Assembly: GCA_963720645.1 (NCBI GenBank) | Contig: CAVRFX010000017.1 | Span: 82,196 to 146,195 of the forward strand | Direction: 5' to 3' | DNA: 64,000 nt | Source of the DNA: RYN-230 sp963720645 | GTDB lineage: Bacteria; Actinomycetota; Actinomycetes; Streptosporangiales; Streptosporangiaceae | Notes under the pieces: model-generated | The model's input: only the letters and a program-made list of their open reading frames with translations | What the model was told of the DNA's origin: nothing | Databases searched by the model: none | Position numbers and translations under genes: made by a program | Shown: piece after piece, positions 45,316 to 55,006 of the stretch | Layout: the number at the start of each line of letters is the position of its first letter | Position numbering within the stretch: the first letter of the stretch is position 1

Positions 45316-46773
45316 ATGGCGATCGAGTGGTCCGGTTTGAGTCCGGAGCTGCTGGTCCGGCTGGACCGTTCGGCCAGCCGGCCGCTGCGCGCTCAGCTGG
45401 AGGCGAGCCTGCGCGAGGCGATCAGGGGCGGCCGGCTCCGCGCCGGGGAACGGCTGCCGTCCTCGCGGGAGCTAGCGCGTGAGCTCAGCGTCTCCCGCGG
45501 CATGGTGCAGGACTGCTACGGGCAGCTGCTGGCCGAGGGCTACCTGACCAGCCGCACCGGGTCCGCCACCCGGGTCGCCGGCATCAGCGGCCAGCACGCC
45601 GGTGACCAGCCCGTGGCCGGCCCGGCCGTGGTCCCGGCGCGCTCGCCAGGCCGCCATTCCCCCGACCCGCCGCTGATCGCGGACTTCCAACCCGGCGTGC
45701 CGGACCTGTCCAGCTTCCCGCGTACCGACTGGGCCTGGGCCATCAAGCGGGCGTGCACCGAGGCCGCCTCCGCGGACCTCGGATACGGCGACCCGCGCGG
45801 CAGCTCGGTGCTGCGCGAGGTACTCGCCGGGTACCTGCGGCGGGTACGGGCCGCCGCCGCCAGCCCGGCGCAGATGATCATCAGCACCGGATTCGCGCAA
45901 GGAATCAACCTGGTCCTGCGCGCCCTGGCCCACCAGAGCGGCGTGACGTGCGTGGCCTTCGAAGACCCCGGGTACGGCAGCGCGCAGGAAGACGAAACAG
46001 TCCGCGCGGTCCTGGCGATGGGCATCCACGTCACCTACGTCCCGGTTGACGGGCAAGGCCTCGTGGTCAGCGAACTGGTGGCCTGCGGGGCCCAGGCTGT
46101 CGTGGTCACCCCGGCGCACCAGTCCCCGACCGGGGTGGTCCTGTCCCCAGCGCGGCGGCGTGCCCTGACCGACTGGGCACAGCGCGGCGGCGGGTACGTG
46201 ATCGAGGACGACTACGATTCAGAGTTCCGCTACGACAAAGAACCCGTCGGCGCGCTGCAGGGACTGGCTCCCGACCAGGTCTTCCTGCTCGGCACGGCCA
46301 GCAAGGCACTGGCGCCCGCGGTCCGCCTCGGCTGGGTCCACGCCCCTTCAGCCCTGGCCTCAGCGGTCGCCGCCGAGAAGGAAATGAGTGACCGCGGCTC
46401 CTGCATGCTGGACCAGCTCGCCCTGGCCACCTTGCTCACGACCGGCCGGTACGACCGCCACCTGCGGCGGATGCGAACCGTCTACGCCGCCCGCCGCGGT
46501 GCACTGACCGACGCGTTCGCCAGACAGGCCCCCGGGGTCCAGCTCACCGGGCTCGCGGCCGGATTCCACGCGGTCGCGCCTCTGCCCGCCGGCGCCGACG
46601 AGACGGCAGTGATCGCCGCGGCGCGTGAACAGCGGGTCGGGCTGCACGGCGTCGGCGCCTACCGCGGCCACCCTGACCCCGCGGCGCCACCCGCACTGGT
46701 GATGGGCTTCGGAAACGTCCGCGAGCGAGCCATCGAACCCGCCATCGCCAGCGTCGCCGGCCTGCTCAGCTGA
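45316..46773 (+). CDS. MocR-type (GntR/aminotransferase) transcriptional regulator
   Basis: The 485-residue protein begins with a GntR winged helix at residues about 18-85 (RPLRAQLEASLREAIRGGRL, RLPSSRELARELSVSRGMVQ, LLAEGYLTSR). A fold-type I aminotransferase domain follows. It has the Asp and Tyr of the cofactor site in YVIEDDYDSEFRYD and the PLP lysine Lys330 in LGTASKALAPAVRLGW. MocR proteins such as PdxR and GabR sense PLP or amino compounds and usually control a divergent gene. Here that is the MFS transporter, 38 bases away. Confidence 0.92.
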   Translation: MAIEWSGLSPELLVRLDRSASRPLRAQLEASLREAIRGGRLRAGERLPSSRELARELSVSRGMVQDCYGQLLAEGYLTSRTGSATRVAGISGQHAGDQPVAGPAVVPARSPGRHSPDPPLIADFQPGVPDLSSFPRTDWAWAIKRACTEAASADLGYGDPRGSSVLREVLAGYLRRVRAAAASPAQMIISTGFAQGINLVLRALAHQSGVTCVAFEDPGYGSAQEDETVRAVLAMGIHVTYVPVDGQGLVVSELVACGAQAVVVTPAHQSPTGVVLSPARRRALTDWAQRGGGYVIEDDYDSEFRYDKEPVGALQGLAPDQVFLLGTASKALAPAVRLGWVHAPSALASAVAAEKEMSDRGSCMLDQLALATLLTTGRYDRHLRRMRTVYAARRGALTDAFARQAPGVQLTGLAAGFHAVAPLPAGADETAVIAAAREQRVGLHGVGAYRGHPDPAAPPALVMGFGNVRERAIEPAIASVAGLLS

Positions 46774-46867
46774 CCGAAGCACCCACGCCCGGGGACCGGG
46801 CCACAGGTCAGGTCGCCTGCGCTACCGCACCGGGCCGTCGGTGTTTAAGCGTGCCGGTAGTGAGCAT

Positions 46868-46882
46868 ACGGACAACGTCCGT
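46868..46882. promoter_or_regulatory. palindrome ACGGAC-AAC-GTCCGT
   Basis: A perfect six-base inverted repeat with a three-base spacer lies 32 bases before the start of the GGT remnant. It resembles the CGGA...TCCG operators of the TetR loci in this window but differs in its inner bases; no regulator gene is adjacent. Confidence 0.4.
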
Positions 46883-46913
46883 TTCGTCCGCGACGACTAC
46901 TGCCGAGGTGCTC

Positions 46914-47590
46914 ATGCGTCGGTTGCCAGTGGTTCTTGCCGGGTTAGCCCTGGCCGCACTCCTCGTGGCCCTTCCGTCGGGGCCCGTGCTTCCGCCGCCC
47001 AGGCCTCAGCCGGCCCCGCGAAGGAGCCGGTCGCGGCCGGTACCGGCGGCGCGGTGGCGTCCATGGACCTGGATGCGAGCCAGGCAGGCATCGAGGCGCT
47101 GAGACACGGTGGCAACGCGATCGATGCCGCCGTGGCATCGCCCGGGGCCTACGACCCGAACCTGCCCGCCGGGGGCAAGCAGCCACGGTCCAGCATGGGG
47201 CCGGTCATCGCGCTCCAGGGCGGGAAGCCGGTCTTCAGCGTGGGCGCCGCCGGCGGATCCACGATCATCACCACCATCCTGCAGATCATCCTGAATCACG
47301 TCGACTTCGGCATGCCGCTGCCCGCGGCGCTCGCGGCTCCGCGGGTGAGCCAGACCAATTCGGCCACCTCGCTAGCCGAACCCGGTTTTTACAACAGCGC
47401 ACTGGCCCGGCAACTGGCCAGCGAGTTCGGTGAGAAGTTCAGCCTCGCCACCGGGCCGGTACTCCCGCTTGACCACTACCCGGGCGACGCGACCGCGCTG
47501 CAGGTGCTCGGCCGCGGCGCCTACGAGGCTATCGCCGAGCCGGTCCGCCTGGGCGGCGGCAGCGCGCTCGTGGTGCACCCATCGCCATAG
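46914..47590 (+). pseudogene. gamma-glutamyltransferase with internal deletion and a frameshift
   Basis: A signal peptide (MRRLPVVLAGLALAALLVAL) starts at ATG 46914. The frame changes near 46985 and continues with the N-terminal GGT motif VASMDLDASQAGIEALRHGG then NAIDAAVAS. At about 47139 it jumps to the family's C-terminal region: SMGPVIALQGGKPVFSVGAA, GGSTIITTILQIILNHVDFG and LPAALAAPRVSQTN. The middle of the enzyme, some 400 residues including the autocleavage and catalytic Thr, is absent. A full GGT is near 600 residues; about 210 remain. It cannot be active. The join keeps the reading frame. Confidence 0.8.
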
Positions 47591-47606
47591 CCCTTGCTGG
47601 CCTGGG

Positions 47607-48008
47607 TCAGTTGGCCGGTGCGGATCGCGGATCGCGGCGCAGGGGGTGATCGGCGGGAACTTCGACGATGACGATCCGGACGCCGTCGGGGTCCTCGATC
47701 CACATCTCGGTCAATCCCCAGGGCTCGGTCACCGGCTCACGCGCAATGCGGACGCCGGCCGCAGCCAGCCGCTCGTGCTCAGCGTCGATGTCGCGCACCT
47801 GGAGCCAGATCATCACCGCCTCACCGGCCGCGCCGGCCGAGTGCCCGGATACTTCCAGGAACCCGGGGCCGAGAAAAAAGACCACCCCCGGATCGGCCGG
47901 CGAACCGAACTCCCGGTAGACCGCCAATCCCAGCACATCACGGTAGAAATGCTGGCTCCGGCCGAGGTCAGCTGGGCGCAGCAAGATCCGGCTGCTCAAA
48001 ATCTCCAC
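47607..48008 (-). CDS. VOC-superfamily (glyoxalase-like) protein
   Basis: The 133-residue protein has one complete VOC fold: ILLRPADLGRSQHFYRDVLG, VVFFLGPGFLEVSGHS, WLQVRDIDAEHERLAAAGVR, REPVTEPWGLTEMWIEDPDG and VRIVIVEVPADHP. The order LGL...WGLTEMWIEDPDG is typical of bleomycin-resistance/dioxygenase relatives. It is the last gene of a compact minus-strand run PPOX, beta-propeller, VOC (gaps of 10 and 30 bases). The substrate is unknown. Confidence 0.87.
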   Translation of the reverse strand: MEILSSRILLRPADLGRSQHFYRDVLGLAVYREFGSPADPGVVFFLGPGFLEVSGHSAGAAGEAVMIWLQVRDIDAEHERLAAAGVRIAREPVTEPWGLTEMWIEDPDGVRIVIVEVPADHPLRRDPRSAPAN

Positions 48009-48038
48009 CTCACCATCCTGGCACCCCAGCCCGGCTGC

Positions 48039-48881
48039 TCAGGGCCGGGCGCGCAGCTCAGTGCGGAGTTCATGACTGCCGTACCTGGTGGCGCTTTCGT
48101 AGTAGAGACGCAGCCGCCCGTCCGGGAGTTCGATGACGGAAACGTAACGCAGCGCGCCACCACCGAAAGGACTGGACGCCGGGCCGGCCACGGCAATGTA
48201 TTGCGACCCGTTCCACTTGGCGAATCCGGTTCGCTCTTCATAGTTCTCTGCTGCGGACGCACGGCCATCGAAATAGGCATATTCGCCCACGACCGCCGTT
48301 ATCCGCATCCCGCGACTGTACCAGGTGCCTGGCTCTGGAACCATGACAGGCTCGCAGTTGTAGGCGTTCACGCTCATCATCTGGTCGGCATTCTCGTCAC
48401 CCTCGGTCAGAGGATGCAGTGTGGCCCAGGCACGCAGATCCTGGCCGCGAAGCAGCACCGGATCCTTGATGGCGAATCCGGCGCTGCCAGGAAAGACGGT
48501 CTCGCGGGTCCTGGCCTTGAAATCTTGCGGAAGGGCCGCGCGCAGCCTCTCGATCCGCCAGTGCTTGGAGTTAAACGTTGCGCAGCTCAGGTACAGGTCC
48601 CAAGCACCGTCAGGCGTCACGTCCAGGGCCGGGCGTTCCAGTGATTCTGCATTCATCTCGCTCTTGTCGATGACGCACAACGTCTCGAAATGGATACCGT
48701 CGTCGATGGGGGAGCGGGCTACGTATGCCCGGTTGCCCCGGCCCTTGTTGACCGGATGCCTGTCACGATAGGCGAGATAGATGTGGTCACGGTGAATGAG
48801 AGCACTGGCGGCCCCGATCCAGTTGCCGGTTCCGTGCGCAGCGTGGAGCACCAGCTGGCTGTTCTCCGGGCGAGGCAACAT
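48039..48881 (-). CDS. beta-propeller protein resembling GH43/GH32/GH130-type glycosidases
   Basis: The 280-residue protein consists of repeated short strands: WIGAASALIHRDHIYLAYRD, FETLCVIDKSEMNAESLERP, WDLYLSCATFNSKHWRIERL, FAIKDPVLLRGQDLRAWATL and LRYVSVIELPDGRLRLYYES. This is the pattern of five-bladed propeller glycosidases and phosphorylases with acidic residues at blade starts (YRDR, KDPV). I cannot identify the catalytic set, so substrate and activity are open. Codon use is visibly less GC-biased than in neighbours. It begins 10 bases after the PPOX stop without its own ribosome site, suggesting translational coupling. Confidence 0.6.
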   Translation of the reverse strand: MLPRPENSQLVLHAAHGTGNWIGAASALIHRDHIYLAYRDRHPVNKGRGNRAYVARSPIDDGIHFETLCVIDKSEMNAESLERPALDVTPDGAWDLYLSCATFNSKHWRIERLRAALPQDFKARTRETVFPGSAGFAIKDPVLLRGQDLRAWATLHPLTEGDENADQMMSVNAYNCEPVMVPEPGTWYSRGMRITAVVGEYAYFDGRASAAENYEERTGFAKWNGSQYIAVAGPASSPFGGGALRYVSVIELPDGRLRLYYESATRYGSHELRTELRARP

Positions 48882-48891
48882 GACGTAACTG

Positions 48892-49320
48892 TCAGTGCGG
48901 CCCGGCCCATGGGCCTACGCCAGCCACGCGGTCCACCCTGATGTGGGTGATGTATCCAGGTGGCGGGTTATCCATGGGAGGGAAGCGGACATCGGGACCG
49001 AGGTAGGTATGAGCGAGGTGCTGAAGGAGTTCGGCAGCTCCTCCCTCGGTAATCCGGGCCGTGCCATAGACGACGAGGTACTCGTTAAGGCCCATGGCGT
49101 TACGTGTGTCGGTTTCGATTGAGAGGGCAACGCGGCTGTCGTTGCGGATATTGCGCACCTTCCGGTGCTCGGGAAGATGGGCGGCAACGATTTCGTCGCC
49201 ATCGAGGCCGACCCATACCACGGTCACCTGGGGACTGCCGTCGGGGTTCAGCGTCACCAGGTGAGCCAGAGCCGGGGAGTCGAGCACCGCTCGGGCGCTG
49301 TCGGGCAGCGGCGTGGCCAT
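48892..49320 (-). CDS. PPOX-class F420-dependent oxidoreductase
   Basis: The 142-residue protein has the split-barrel signature of F420-binding Rv1155-like enzymes: LAHLVTLNPDGSPQVTVVWV, then GDEIVAAHLPEHRKVRNIRN (the cofactor phosphate-binding segment), RVALSIETDTRNAMGLNEYL and YITHIRVDRVAGVGPW. It reduces unknown substrates with F420H2, or binds F420. It leads the three-gene minus-strand run with the propeller and VOC genes. Confidence 0.9.
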   Translation of the reverse strand: MATPLPDSARAVLDSPALAHLVTLNPDGSPQVTVVWVGLDGDEIVAAHLPEHRKVRNIRNDSRVALSIETDTRNAMGLNEYLVVYGTARITEGGAAELLQHLAHTYLGPDVRFPPMDNPPPGYITHIRVDRVAGVGPWAGPH

Positions 49321-49439
49321 GACGTCACGTTAGCAGCGCAGGCCGCGGGTCGGTGAGGGCTCGACCGCGATCCGCCTGGTCCACGACCACCTGCGCAGCG
49401 AGTGACGTGCGCTTGGCGTGACACCGGCGACGGCGCCGC

Positions 49440-50099
49440 CTAGCCGGGCTGGGAGACGCCGAACGCGTCCCCCAGGCTGGTGAGGTCAACCGAGTGCGGT
49501 ACCTGCCCGGGCCCATGGTCCAGGAACGGGCGCATCGCTTCGAGGGCGGTGAGGATCTCGCGCCCAACCTGCTGTGCGGACCGCATCGCATCCACGGAAA
49601 CCAGGATTCCGCGGTCGCGGTACCACGCGACAATGGGAGATGTCACCGCATCGTAAACGGCCAGGCGCTGGGCAATGATCTCGGCGGTGTCGTCGGAGCG
49701 ATGCTCGAGCGCGGCGCGCGCCAGCAGGCGGCGCATGAGTTCCTCATCGTCGGCCTGCAGGTGCAGGGCTACATCCGCGGTCATCCCGAGCTCGCGGCCG
49801 ATCAGGTAGGCCGCGCGGGCCTGGTTCATGTTCCGCGGGATCCCGTCCAGGACGAATCCCCCTCCTCCGGCCTTGGCCGCGATCATGGCCTCTCGCAGCA
49901 TGTCGAGGACGACCCGGTCGGGTACGAGCTCGCCGCGGTCAAGATACGTCTGGACAGACCGGCCAAGATCGGTCCGGCGCGCCACATGCTCGCGCAGCAG
50001 CTCACCGGTCGCTACGTGAGGGATGCCAAAATGCACGGCGATCAGTGCGCCCTGAGTTCCCTTGCCCGCCCCCGGGGGTGCGATCATCAGTATTCGCAT
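49440..50099 (-). CDS. adenylate kinase family protein
   Basis: The 219-residue P-loop kinase reads MRILMIAPPGAGKGTQGALI (Walker A), then the AMP-binding segment HVATGELLREHVARRTDLG, GGFVLDGIPRNMNQARAAYL (DGxPR) and LIDs ending RSDDTAEIIAQRLAVYD. It converts AMP and ATP to two ADP. The first position of the GxPGAGKG motif is Ala, and no secY or map genes are nearby. It is therefore probably a second, non-housekeeping copy, perhaps linked to the AMP-producing acyl-CoA synthetase that is divergent from it at 50333. Confidence 0.88.
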   Translation of the reverse strand: MRILMIAPPGAGKGTQGALIAVHFGIPHVATGELLREHVARRTDLGRSVQTYLDRGELVPDRVVLDMLREAMIAAKAGGGGFVLDGIPRNMNQARAAYLIGRELGMTADVALHLQADDEELMRRLLARAALEHRSDDTAEIIAQRLAVYDAVTSPIVAWYRDRGILVSVDAMRSAQQVGREILTALEAMRPFLDHGPGQVPHSVDLTSLGDAFGVSQPG

Positions 50100-50332
50100 G
50101 CTCAGCTCCTCGTGTTCATCCTCCTGCCCGCCGGCCGCCCGGGAAAGTGCTGCGGCCCCTGTTCGGCAGGTACAGGATCGGGCTCTCGAACGCTTCCGCG
50201 GCGTGCCGTCGCCGAGCGTCCCCGGCGGATCACGCCTCGACAGGCAGAGTGAGAACGGGAAGACTGCTCAAAAAGGAAGAACCTGCTCAGCAAAAGCGTC
50301 AGGGACGAGTTGGCGCATTCCTGGAGGTCGGC

Positions 50333-51955
50333 GTGAGTTCGGTTTCGCATACGGCGTTGTCGCCGCTGTCGTTCCTGGAGCGCTCGGCGCGGGTATGGCC
50401 TGACAAGATCGCCGTTATCTACGGCGGGCGGCGGCTCACGTACTCCGAACTGGCGGCCGAGGCGCAGCGGGTCGCGCAGGCGCTGCAGGCAAGTGGCGTC
50501 GAGCCGGGCGACCGGGTCGCCTACCTGATGCCCAACCTGCCCGAGATGCTTATTGCCCATTACGCGGTTCCGCTGGCGGGCGGGGTGCTTGTCGCGGTCA
50601 ATACCCGGCTCACGGCCGAGGAGATCACCTACATACTGGCGCACTCGGGAGCGAAGATCCTGGTGGTCGACGCCGCGCTGCTCCCGACGGCCGTAGAGGC
50701 CGCAGGGAAAGTCGGGGCGGTGGCCCAGCTGGTGGCCGTCCAGGACACTGAGCTAGCACCGGCAGATACGGATCTGAGCGGGGATCCGCGGCTGGTGAGC
50801 TACTCCGACTTTCTCGCCCGGGGTGAGCAGGAGCTGCTGCCCTGGTCAGTCCCGGACGAGCTGAACCCTATTGCGCTCAACTACACGTCCGGCACCACGG
50901 GGCGCCCGAGGGGGGTCATCTACACCCACCGGGGTGCTTACCTGAACTGCTTCGGCGAGATCATCCACTCCCGGCATGATGAGAACAGCGTTTACCTGTG
51001 GACGTTGCCGATGTTCCACTGCAACGGCTGGTGCACCCCGTGGTCGCTGACGGCCATCGGCGGCACGCACGTCTGCCTGCGCGAGGTACGCGGCGACGCG
51101 ATCTGGGAACAGCTGCGCGAGCACGACGTCACCCACCTCAACGCAGCGCCGACCGTCGTGAGCACGATCCTGAACGCGCCCGAGGCCGGGGCCCTGACCC
51201 GGCCGGTCCTGATCACCACGGCCGGCGCGCCGCCCAGTCCCACGACCATCGCGCACATGGAGCAGATGGGGTTCCGGATCGTGCACGTCTACGGGCTGAC
51301 CGAGACGTACGGCCCGATCACCGTCTGCCAGTCCCAGCCGCAGTGGGCTGACCTGTCGGCCGAGGAGCGCGCCGCGCTGCAGGCCCGTCAGGGCGTCGGC
51401 ATGATCCAGGCCGAGGGCGTGCGCGTCGTTGACGCTGACATGGCCGACGTCCCCGCCGACGGGAACACGATGGGCGAGATCGTCATGCGCGGCAACAACG
51501 TCATGGCGTGTTACTACCTGGACCCGGACGCCACGGAGGAGGCGTTCCGCGGCGGCTGGTTCCACAGTGGGGACCTCGGCGTCATGCATCCCGACGGGTA
51601 TATCGAGCTGCGCGACCGCTCCAAGGACGTCGTCATCTCCGGCGGGGAGAATATCTCCACCATCGAGGTCGAGCAGGCGCTCATGAGCCACCCTGCCGTA
51701 CTCGAGGCGTCGGTCATCGGGGTACCCGACGACAAGTGGGGCGAGCGCCCGAAAGCCTTCGTCGTACTCCGCGCCGGCCAGAGCGCGACGCCGGAAGAGC
51801 TGATTGCGCACGTGCGCAGCAAGATTGCCAGTTACAAGGCGCCCCGCGACATCGAGATCACGCGCGAGCTGCCGAAAACGTCCACCGGAAAGATCCAGAA
51901 ATTCGTGCTGCGCGACGCTGAGCGGGCCGGACGCTCCCCCGCGCCTGAGAACTGA
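50333..51955 (+). CDS. acyl-CoA synthetase (AMP-forming, FadD-like)
   Basis: The 540-residue enzyme has the ANL order: LTYSELAAEAQRVAQALQAS, the P-loop LNYTSGTTGRPRGVIYTHRG, PMFHCNGWCTPWSLTAIGGT (medium/long-chain acyl pocket), VYGLTETYGPITV, GWFHSGDLGVMHPDGYIELR and the C-terminal PKTSTGKIQKFVLRD with its catalytic, acetylatable lysine. The FHCNGW motif points to a fatty-acyl or aryl-acid CoA ligase. I chose GTG 50333 because GGAGG lies seven bases upstream. It precedes the GNAT/ligase fusion by 166 bases on the same strand. Confidence 0.92.
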   Translation: MSSVSHTALSPLSFLERSARVWPDKIAVIYGGRRLTYSELAAEAQRVAQALQASGVEPGDRVAYLMPNLPEMLIAHYAVPLAGGVLVAVNTRLTAEEITYILAHSGAKILVVDAALLPTAVEAAGKVGAVAQLVAVQDTELAPADTDLSGDPRLVSYSDFLARGEQELLPWSVPDELNPIALNYTSGTTGRPRGVIYTHRGAYLNCFGEIIHSRHDENSVYLWTLPMFHCNGWCTPWSLTAIGGTHVCLREVRGDAIWEQLREHDVTHLNAAPTVVSTILNAPEAGALTRPVLITTAGAPPSPTTIAHMEQMGFRIVHVYGLTETYGPITVCQSQPQWADLSAEERAALQARQGVGMIQAEGVRVVDADMADVPADGNTMGEIVMRGNNVMACYYLDPDATEEAFRGGWFHSGDLGVMHPDGYIELRDRSKDVVISGGENISTIEVEQALMSHPAVLEASVIGVPDDKWGERPKAFVVLRAGQSATPEELIAHVRSKIASYKAPRDIEITRELPKTSTGKIQKFVLRDAERAGRSPAPEN

Positions 51956-52121
51956 CCGGTCAGCTCCGCAGCCGCGCGTTCCCGGGGACGTCGCTCCAGC
52001 CCTTGGTGACGAGTCGGGCTATAAAGGAGGGGGCGATGAGCCGTCCCGGGCCGGGCGGGCGGAACTGCGAAGCGACGAGCAGGCCGGCCCGTCGGCGGAC
52101 GGGTGCCGCCGGGGCGGCCAG

Positions 52122-54909
52122 ATGAGTACGCTGCCGGCGGCCACGTACGCACTGCTCACCGACGGCAGCACGGTCGGGATCAGGCCGGCCCGGGCGCAGG
52201 ACGCTGAAGCAGTCCGGGCGATGCACGCCGCCATGTCGCTGGACAACATTTACCTCCGGTTTTTCAGCATGAGCCCGCGGGTGGCCGACCAGGAAGCCAA
52301 GCGGGTCTGCCGCGAGCCGGATTCTGACCACGCGGCGCTGCTGGCCTGGCAGGGAGACCGGCTGGTCGGCGTCGCTGGCTACGAGCTAGGCGGGAAGCCC
52401 GGCCTCGCGGAGATCGCGTTCGCCGTCTCCGATGACATGCACGGCCGCGGGATCGCCAGCCTGCTGCTCGAGCATCTGGTCTGGCAGGCCCGGCAGCGCG
52501 GCCTGCGAGCATTCACCGCGGAGACGCTGGCGGAGAACTCGGCGATGCTCCGGGTATTCGCCGACGCCGGCCTGCCCGCCAAGCGGCGGATAGCCGACGG
52601 CTTGGTCGAGCTGACCTTCCCCCTGCCGGACAGCGAGGACCCTTACCGGCTGAACAATTACCTGGAGTCGGTGGCCGACAGGGAAAGCCGCGCGGATGTT
52701 GCGAGCCTGCGCCCGCTGCTGCAGCCACGCTCGGTCGCCGTGGTGGGCTCGAGTCGGCGCCGGCGCGATACCGCCGGGCGGGCCGTCCTGCACAACATCG
52801 TGACCGGCGCCTTCGCCGGGCCTGTCTATGCGGTAAATCCCCATGCCCAGACGATGGAGGGGGTGCCGTGCGTTGCATCCATCGATGACCTGCCCGAGCA
52901 GGTGGACCTGGCGGTGATCGCAGTGCCGCCGTCCGGGGTGCCCGAGGTGGCAGCGCAGTGCGGGCGCAACGGAGTCCATGCCCTTACGGTGATGGCCTCC
53001 GGTCTGGGCGCGGCGGGCGCTGACCTGCTGGACATCTGCCGCCAGTACGGCATGCGGCTGGTTGGGCCGAACTGCTTCGGCATCATCGTGCCCTGGGTCG
53101 GCCTGGATGTGTCGTTGGCAGCCAATCATCCGCTGCCCGGCGTCGCTGGTGTGGTCGTGCAGTCCGGCGGGGTGGGAATCGCGCTGCTCGAGCGGATGTC
53201 CAGGCTCGGCATCGGGATATCCTCCTTCGCCTCGGTCGGCGACAAGTACGACGTGTCCCCGACTGACCTGCTCAACTGGTGGGCGCAGGATGAGGTAACC
53301 CAGATAGCGGTCCTCTATGTCGAGTCCTTCGGCAGCCCGCGCAAGTTCGCTGGCACCGCACGCCGGGTCGGGCAGCGGATGCCGGTGCTGACCGTCGTCG
53401 GCGGCCGGTCCCCGGCGGGCCAGCGGGCGGCGGCCTCGCACCACGCTCAGGCTGCGACGCCGCTGGTCACCCAGGAAGCCCTGTTCGCCCAGGCGGGCAT
53501 CATCACTACCACGAGCCTCGGCGAGCTCATCGACACCGCCGCCCTGCTCGCCTGCCAGCCACTGCCCGCGGGCAACCGCGTCGCCATCGTCTCCAACACC
53601 GGCGGCGCGGGCGTGCTGGCCGCCGACGCATGCGGCGATCACGGCCTCCAGGTCGTCAGGCTCAGCCCGGCCACTCAGCGCGAGCTGCGCAGGCTGCTGG
53701 CCCGGGGTGCGGTGGTCATCGGACCGGTGGACACCACCCCGATGGTGACCACGGACACCTTCCGCGCCTGCCTGGAGGCGGTAGCCGCCGACGATGGCGT
53801 GGATGCCGTGCTCGCCGTGGCAGTGCCCACGGCCATCTCCGACCTGAGTGCCGCGGTAGCTGCCGCGGTCGTCGGTAAGCCGCTCGCGGTCGCCCTGCTC
53901 GACCGGGTCGAGTCCGTCCAGCGGCTCAAGCGCCTGCCCGTGTCAGGGGCGCTGGCTGGCCGGGGTGCAGAGACCGGACCAGCGGATGGTCCCGCGGCCG
54001 CCGACCCGGCAGTGGCAGCTGCCGATCAGGCGGCGATCATCGACGAGGCAGCGGCGGCGGTCACCGGAGTGCCGGCTTACGCCGACCCGGAGAGCGCTGC
54101 CCGCGCACTCGGCCACGCGGCCCGCTACCGGGCCTGGCGCGGGCGGCAGCGCGGCAAGGTCCCCGAGCTGAGCGGCCTGCGCACGGCCGACGCGCGCACC
54201 CTGGTCACCGGCTTCCTGGCCAGCTCGCCAGTCGGCGGCTGGCTGCCGGAGGCGGAGGCCGCTGAGCTGCTGTCCTGCTACGGCGTGCCGGTTGCTGCCA
54301 CCGTGTCGGCGGCCAGCGAGCAGGAAGCCGTCGCGGCCGCGGCGAAGTTCGGCGGTCCCGTCGTGCTCAAGGCCGAGGCCGAGGGACTGGTGCACAGGAC
54401 TGATACCCGGGGAGTGCGGCTTGATCTGCGCACCCCGGAGGAAGTGTCCGAGGGTTACCGCGCGCTGGCCGCAGACTTCGGGCCGAGCCTGAAGACGGGT
54501 ATTTCTCCAGGCCATGCTGACGGGCGGCGTCGAGGTGATGATCGGGGTCGTGCAGGAGCCCGTATTCGGGCCGCTGGTGGTTTTCGGGTCTGGCGGGAGG
54601 GCCACCGAGACACAGGGCGATCATGTGACCCAGCTGACCCCGCTGACGGACGCCGACGCCGACGAGATGCTCCGGACGGTGCGCGCCGCGCCCCTGCTGT
54701 TCGGCCACCGGGGCCTCCCGCCGGTGGACACCGCCGCGCTCACGGACGCGCTGCTGCGGGTCTCCAGGCTTGCCGATGATCTTCCTGAGGTCAGCGACCT
54801 GGACCTCAATCCCGTCATCGCCAGGCAAGACGGCGTCTGGTGCGTCGACGTGCGGGTGCGGATCAGCCCGGCAGAGCCCAGGGATCCGTTCCTGCGCCGG
54901 CTGCGCTGA
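52122..54909 (+). pseudogene. GNAT acetyltransferase fused to an ADP-forming acyl-CoA ligase, one frameshift
   Basis: Restored length is about 928 residues. Residues about 10-165 are GNAT (VGIRPARAQDAEAVRAMHAA; AFAVSDDMHGRGIASLLLEH acetyl-CoA loop). Residues about 195-330 are a CoA-binding domain (RSVAVVGSSRRRRDTAGRAV; MRLVGPNCFGI). A succinyl-CoA-ligase-like part follows (VVVQSGGVGIALLERMSRLG; ASHHAQAATPLVTQEALFAQ, where the family His sits). An ATP-grasp C-terminus follows (GGPVVLKAEAEGLVHRTD). At about 54500 one extra G breaks the frame (expected SLKTVFLQAMLTGGVEVMIG). The rest is intact to DLDLNPVIARQDG. Such PatZ-like fusions with N-terminal GNAT acetylate AMP-forming CoA ligases, fitting the gene just upstream. 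Confidence 0.85.
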
Positions 54910-55006
54910 GCACGCCGCATCATTCGGTTCCGCGTCAGCGCGCTCGGAGGCGGTTCTGCGATTCTGCTGTCATGCACTGATGCGCTTGTGACAAGGAGAT
55001 ATCGTC

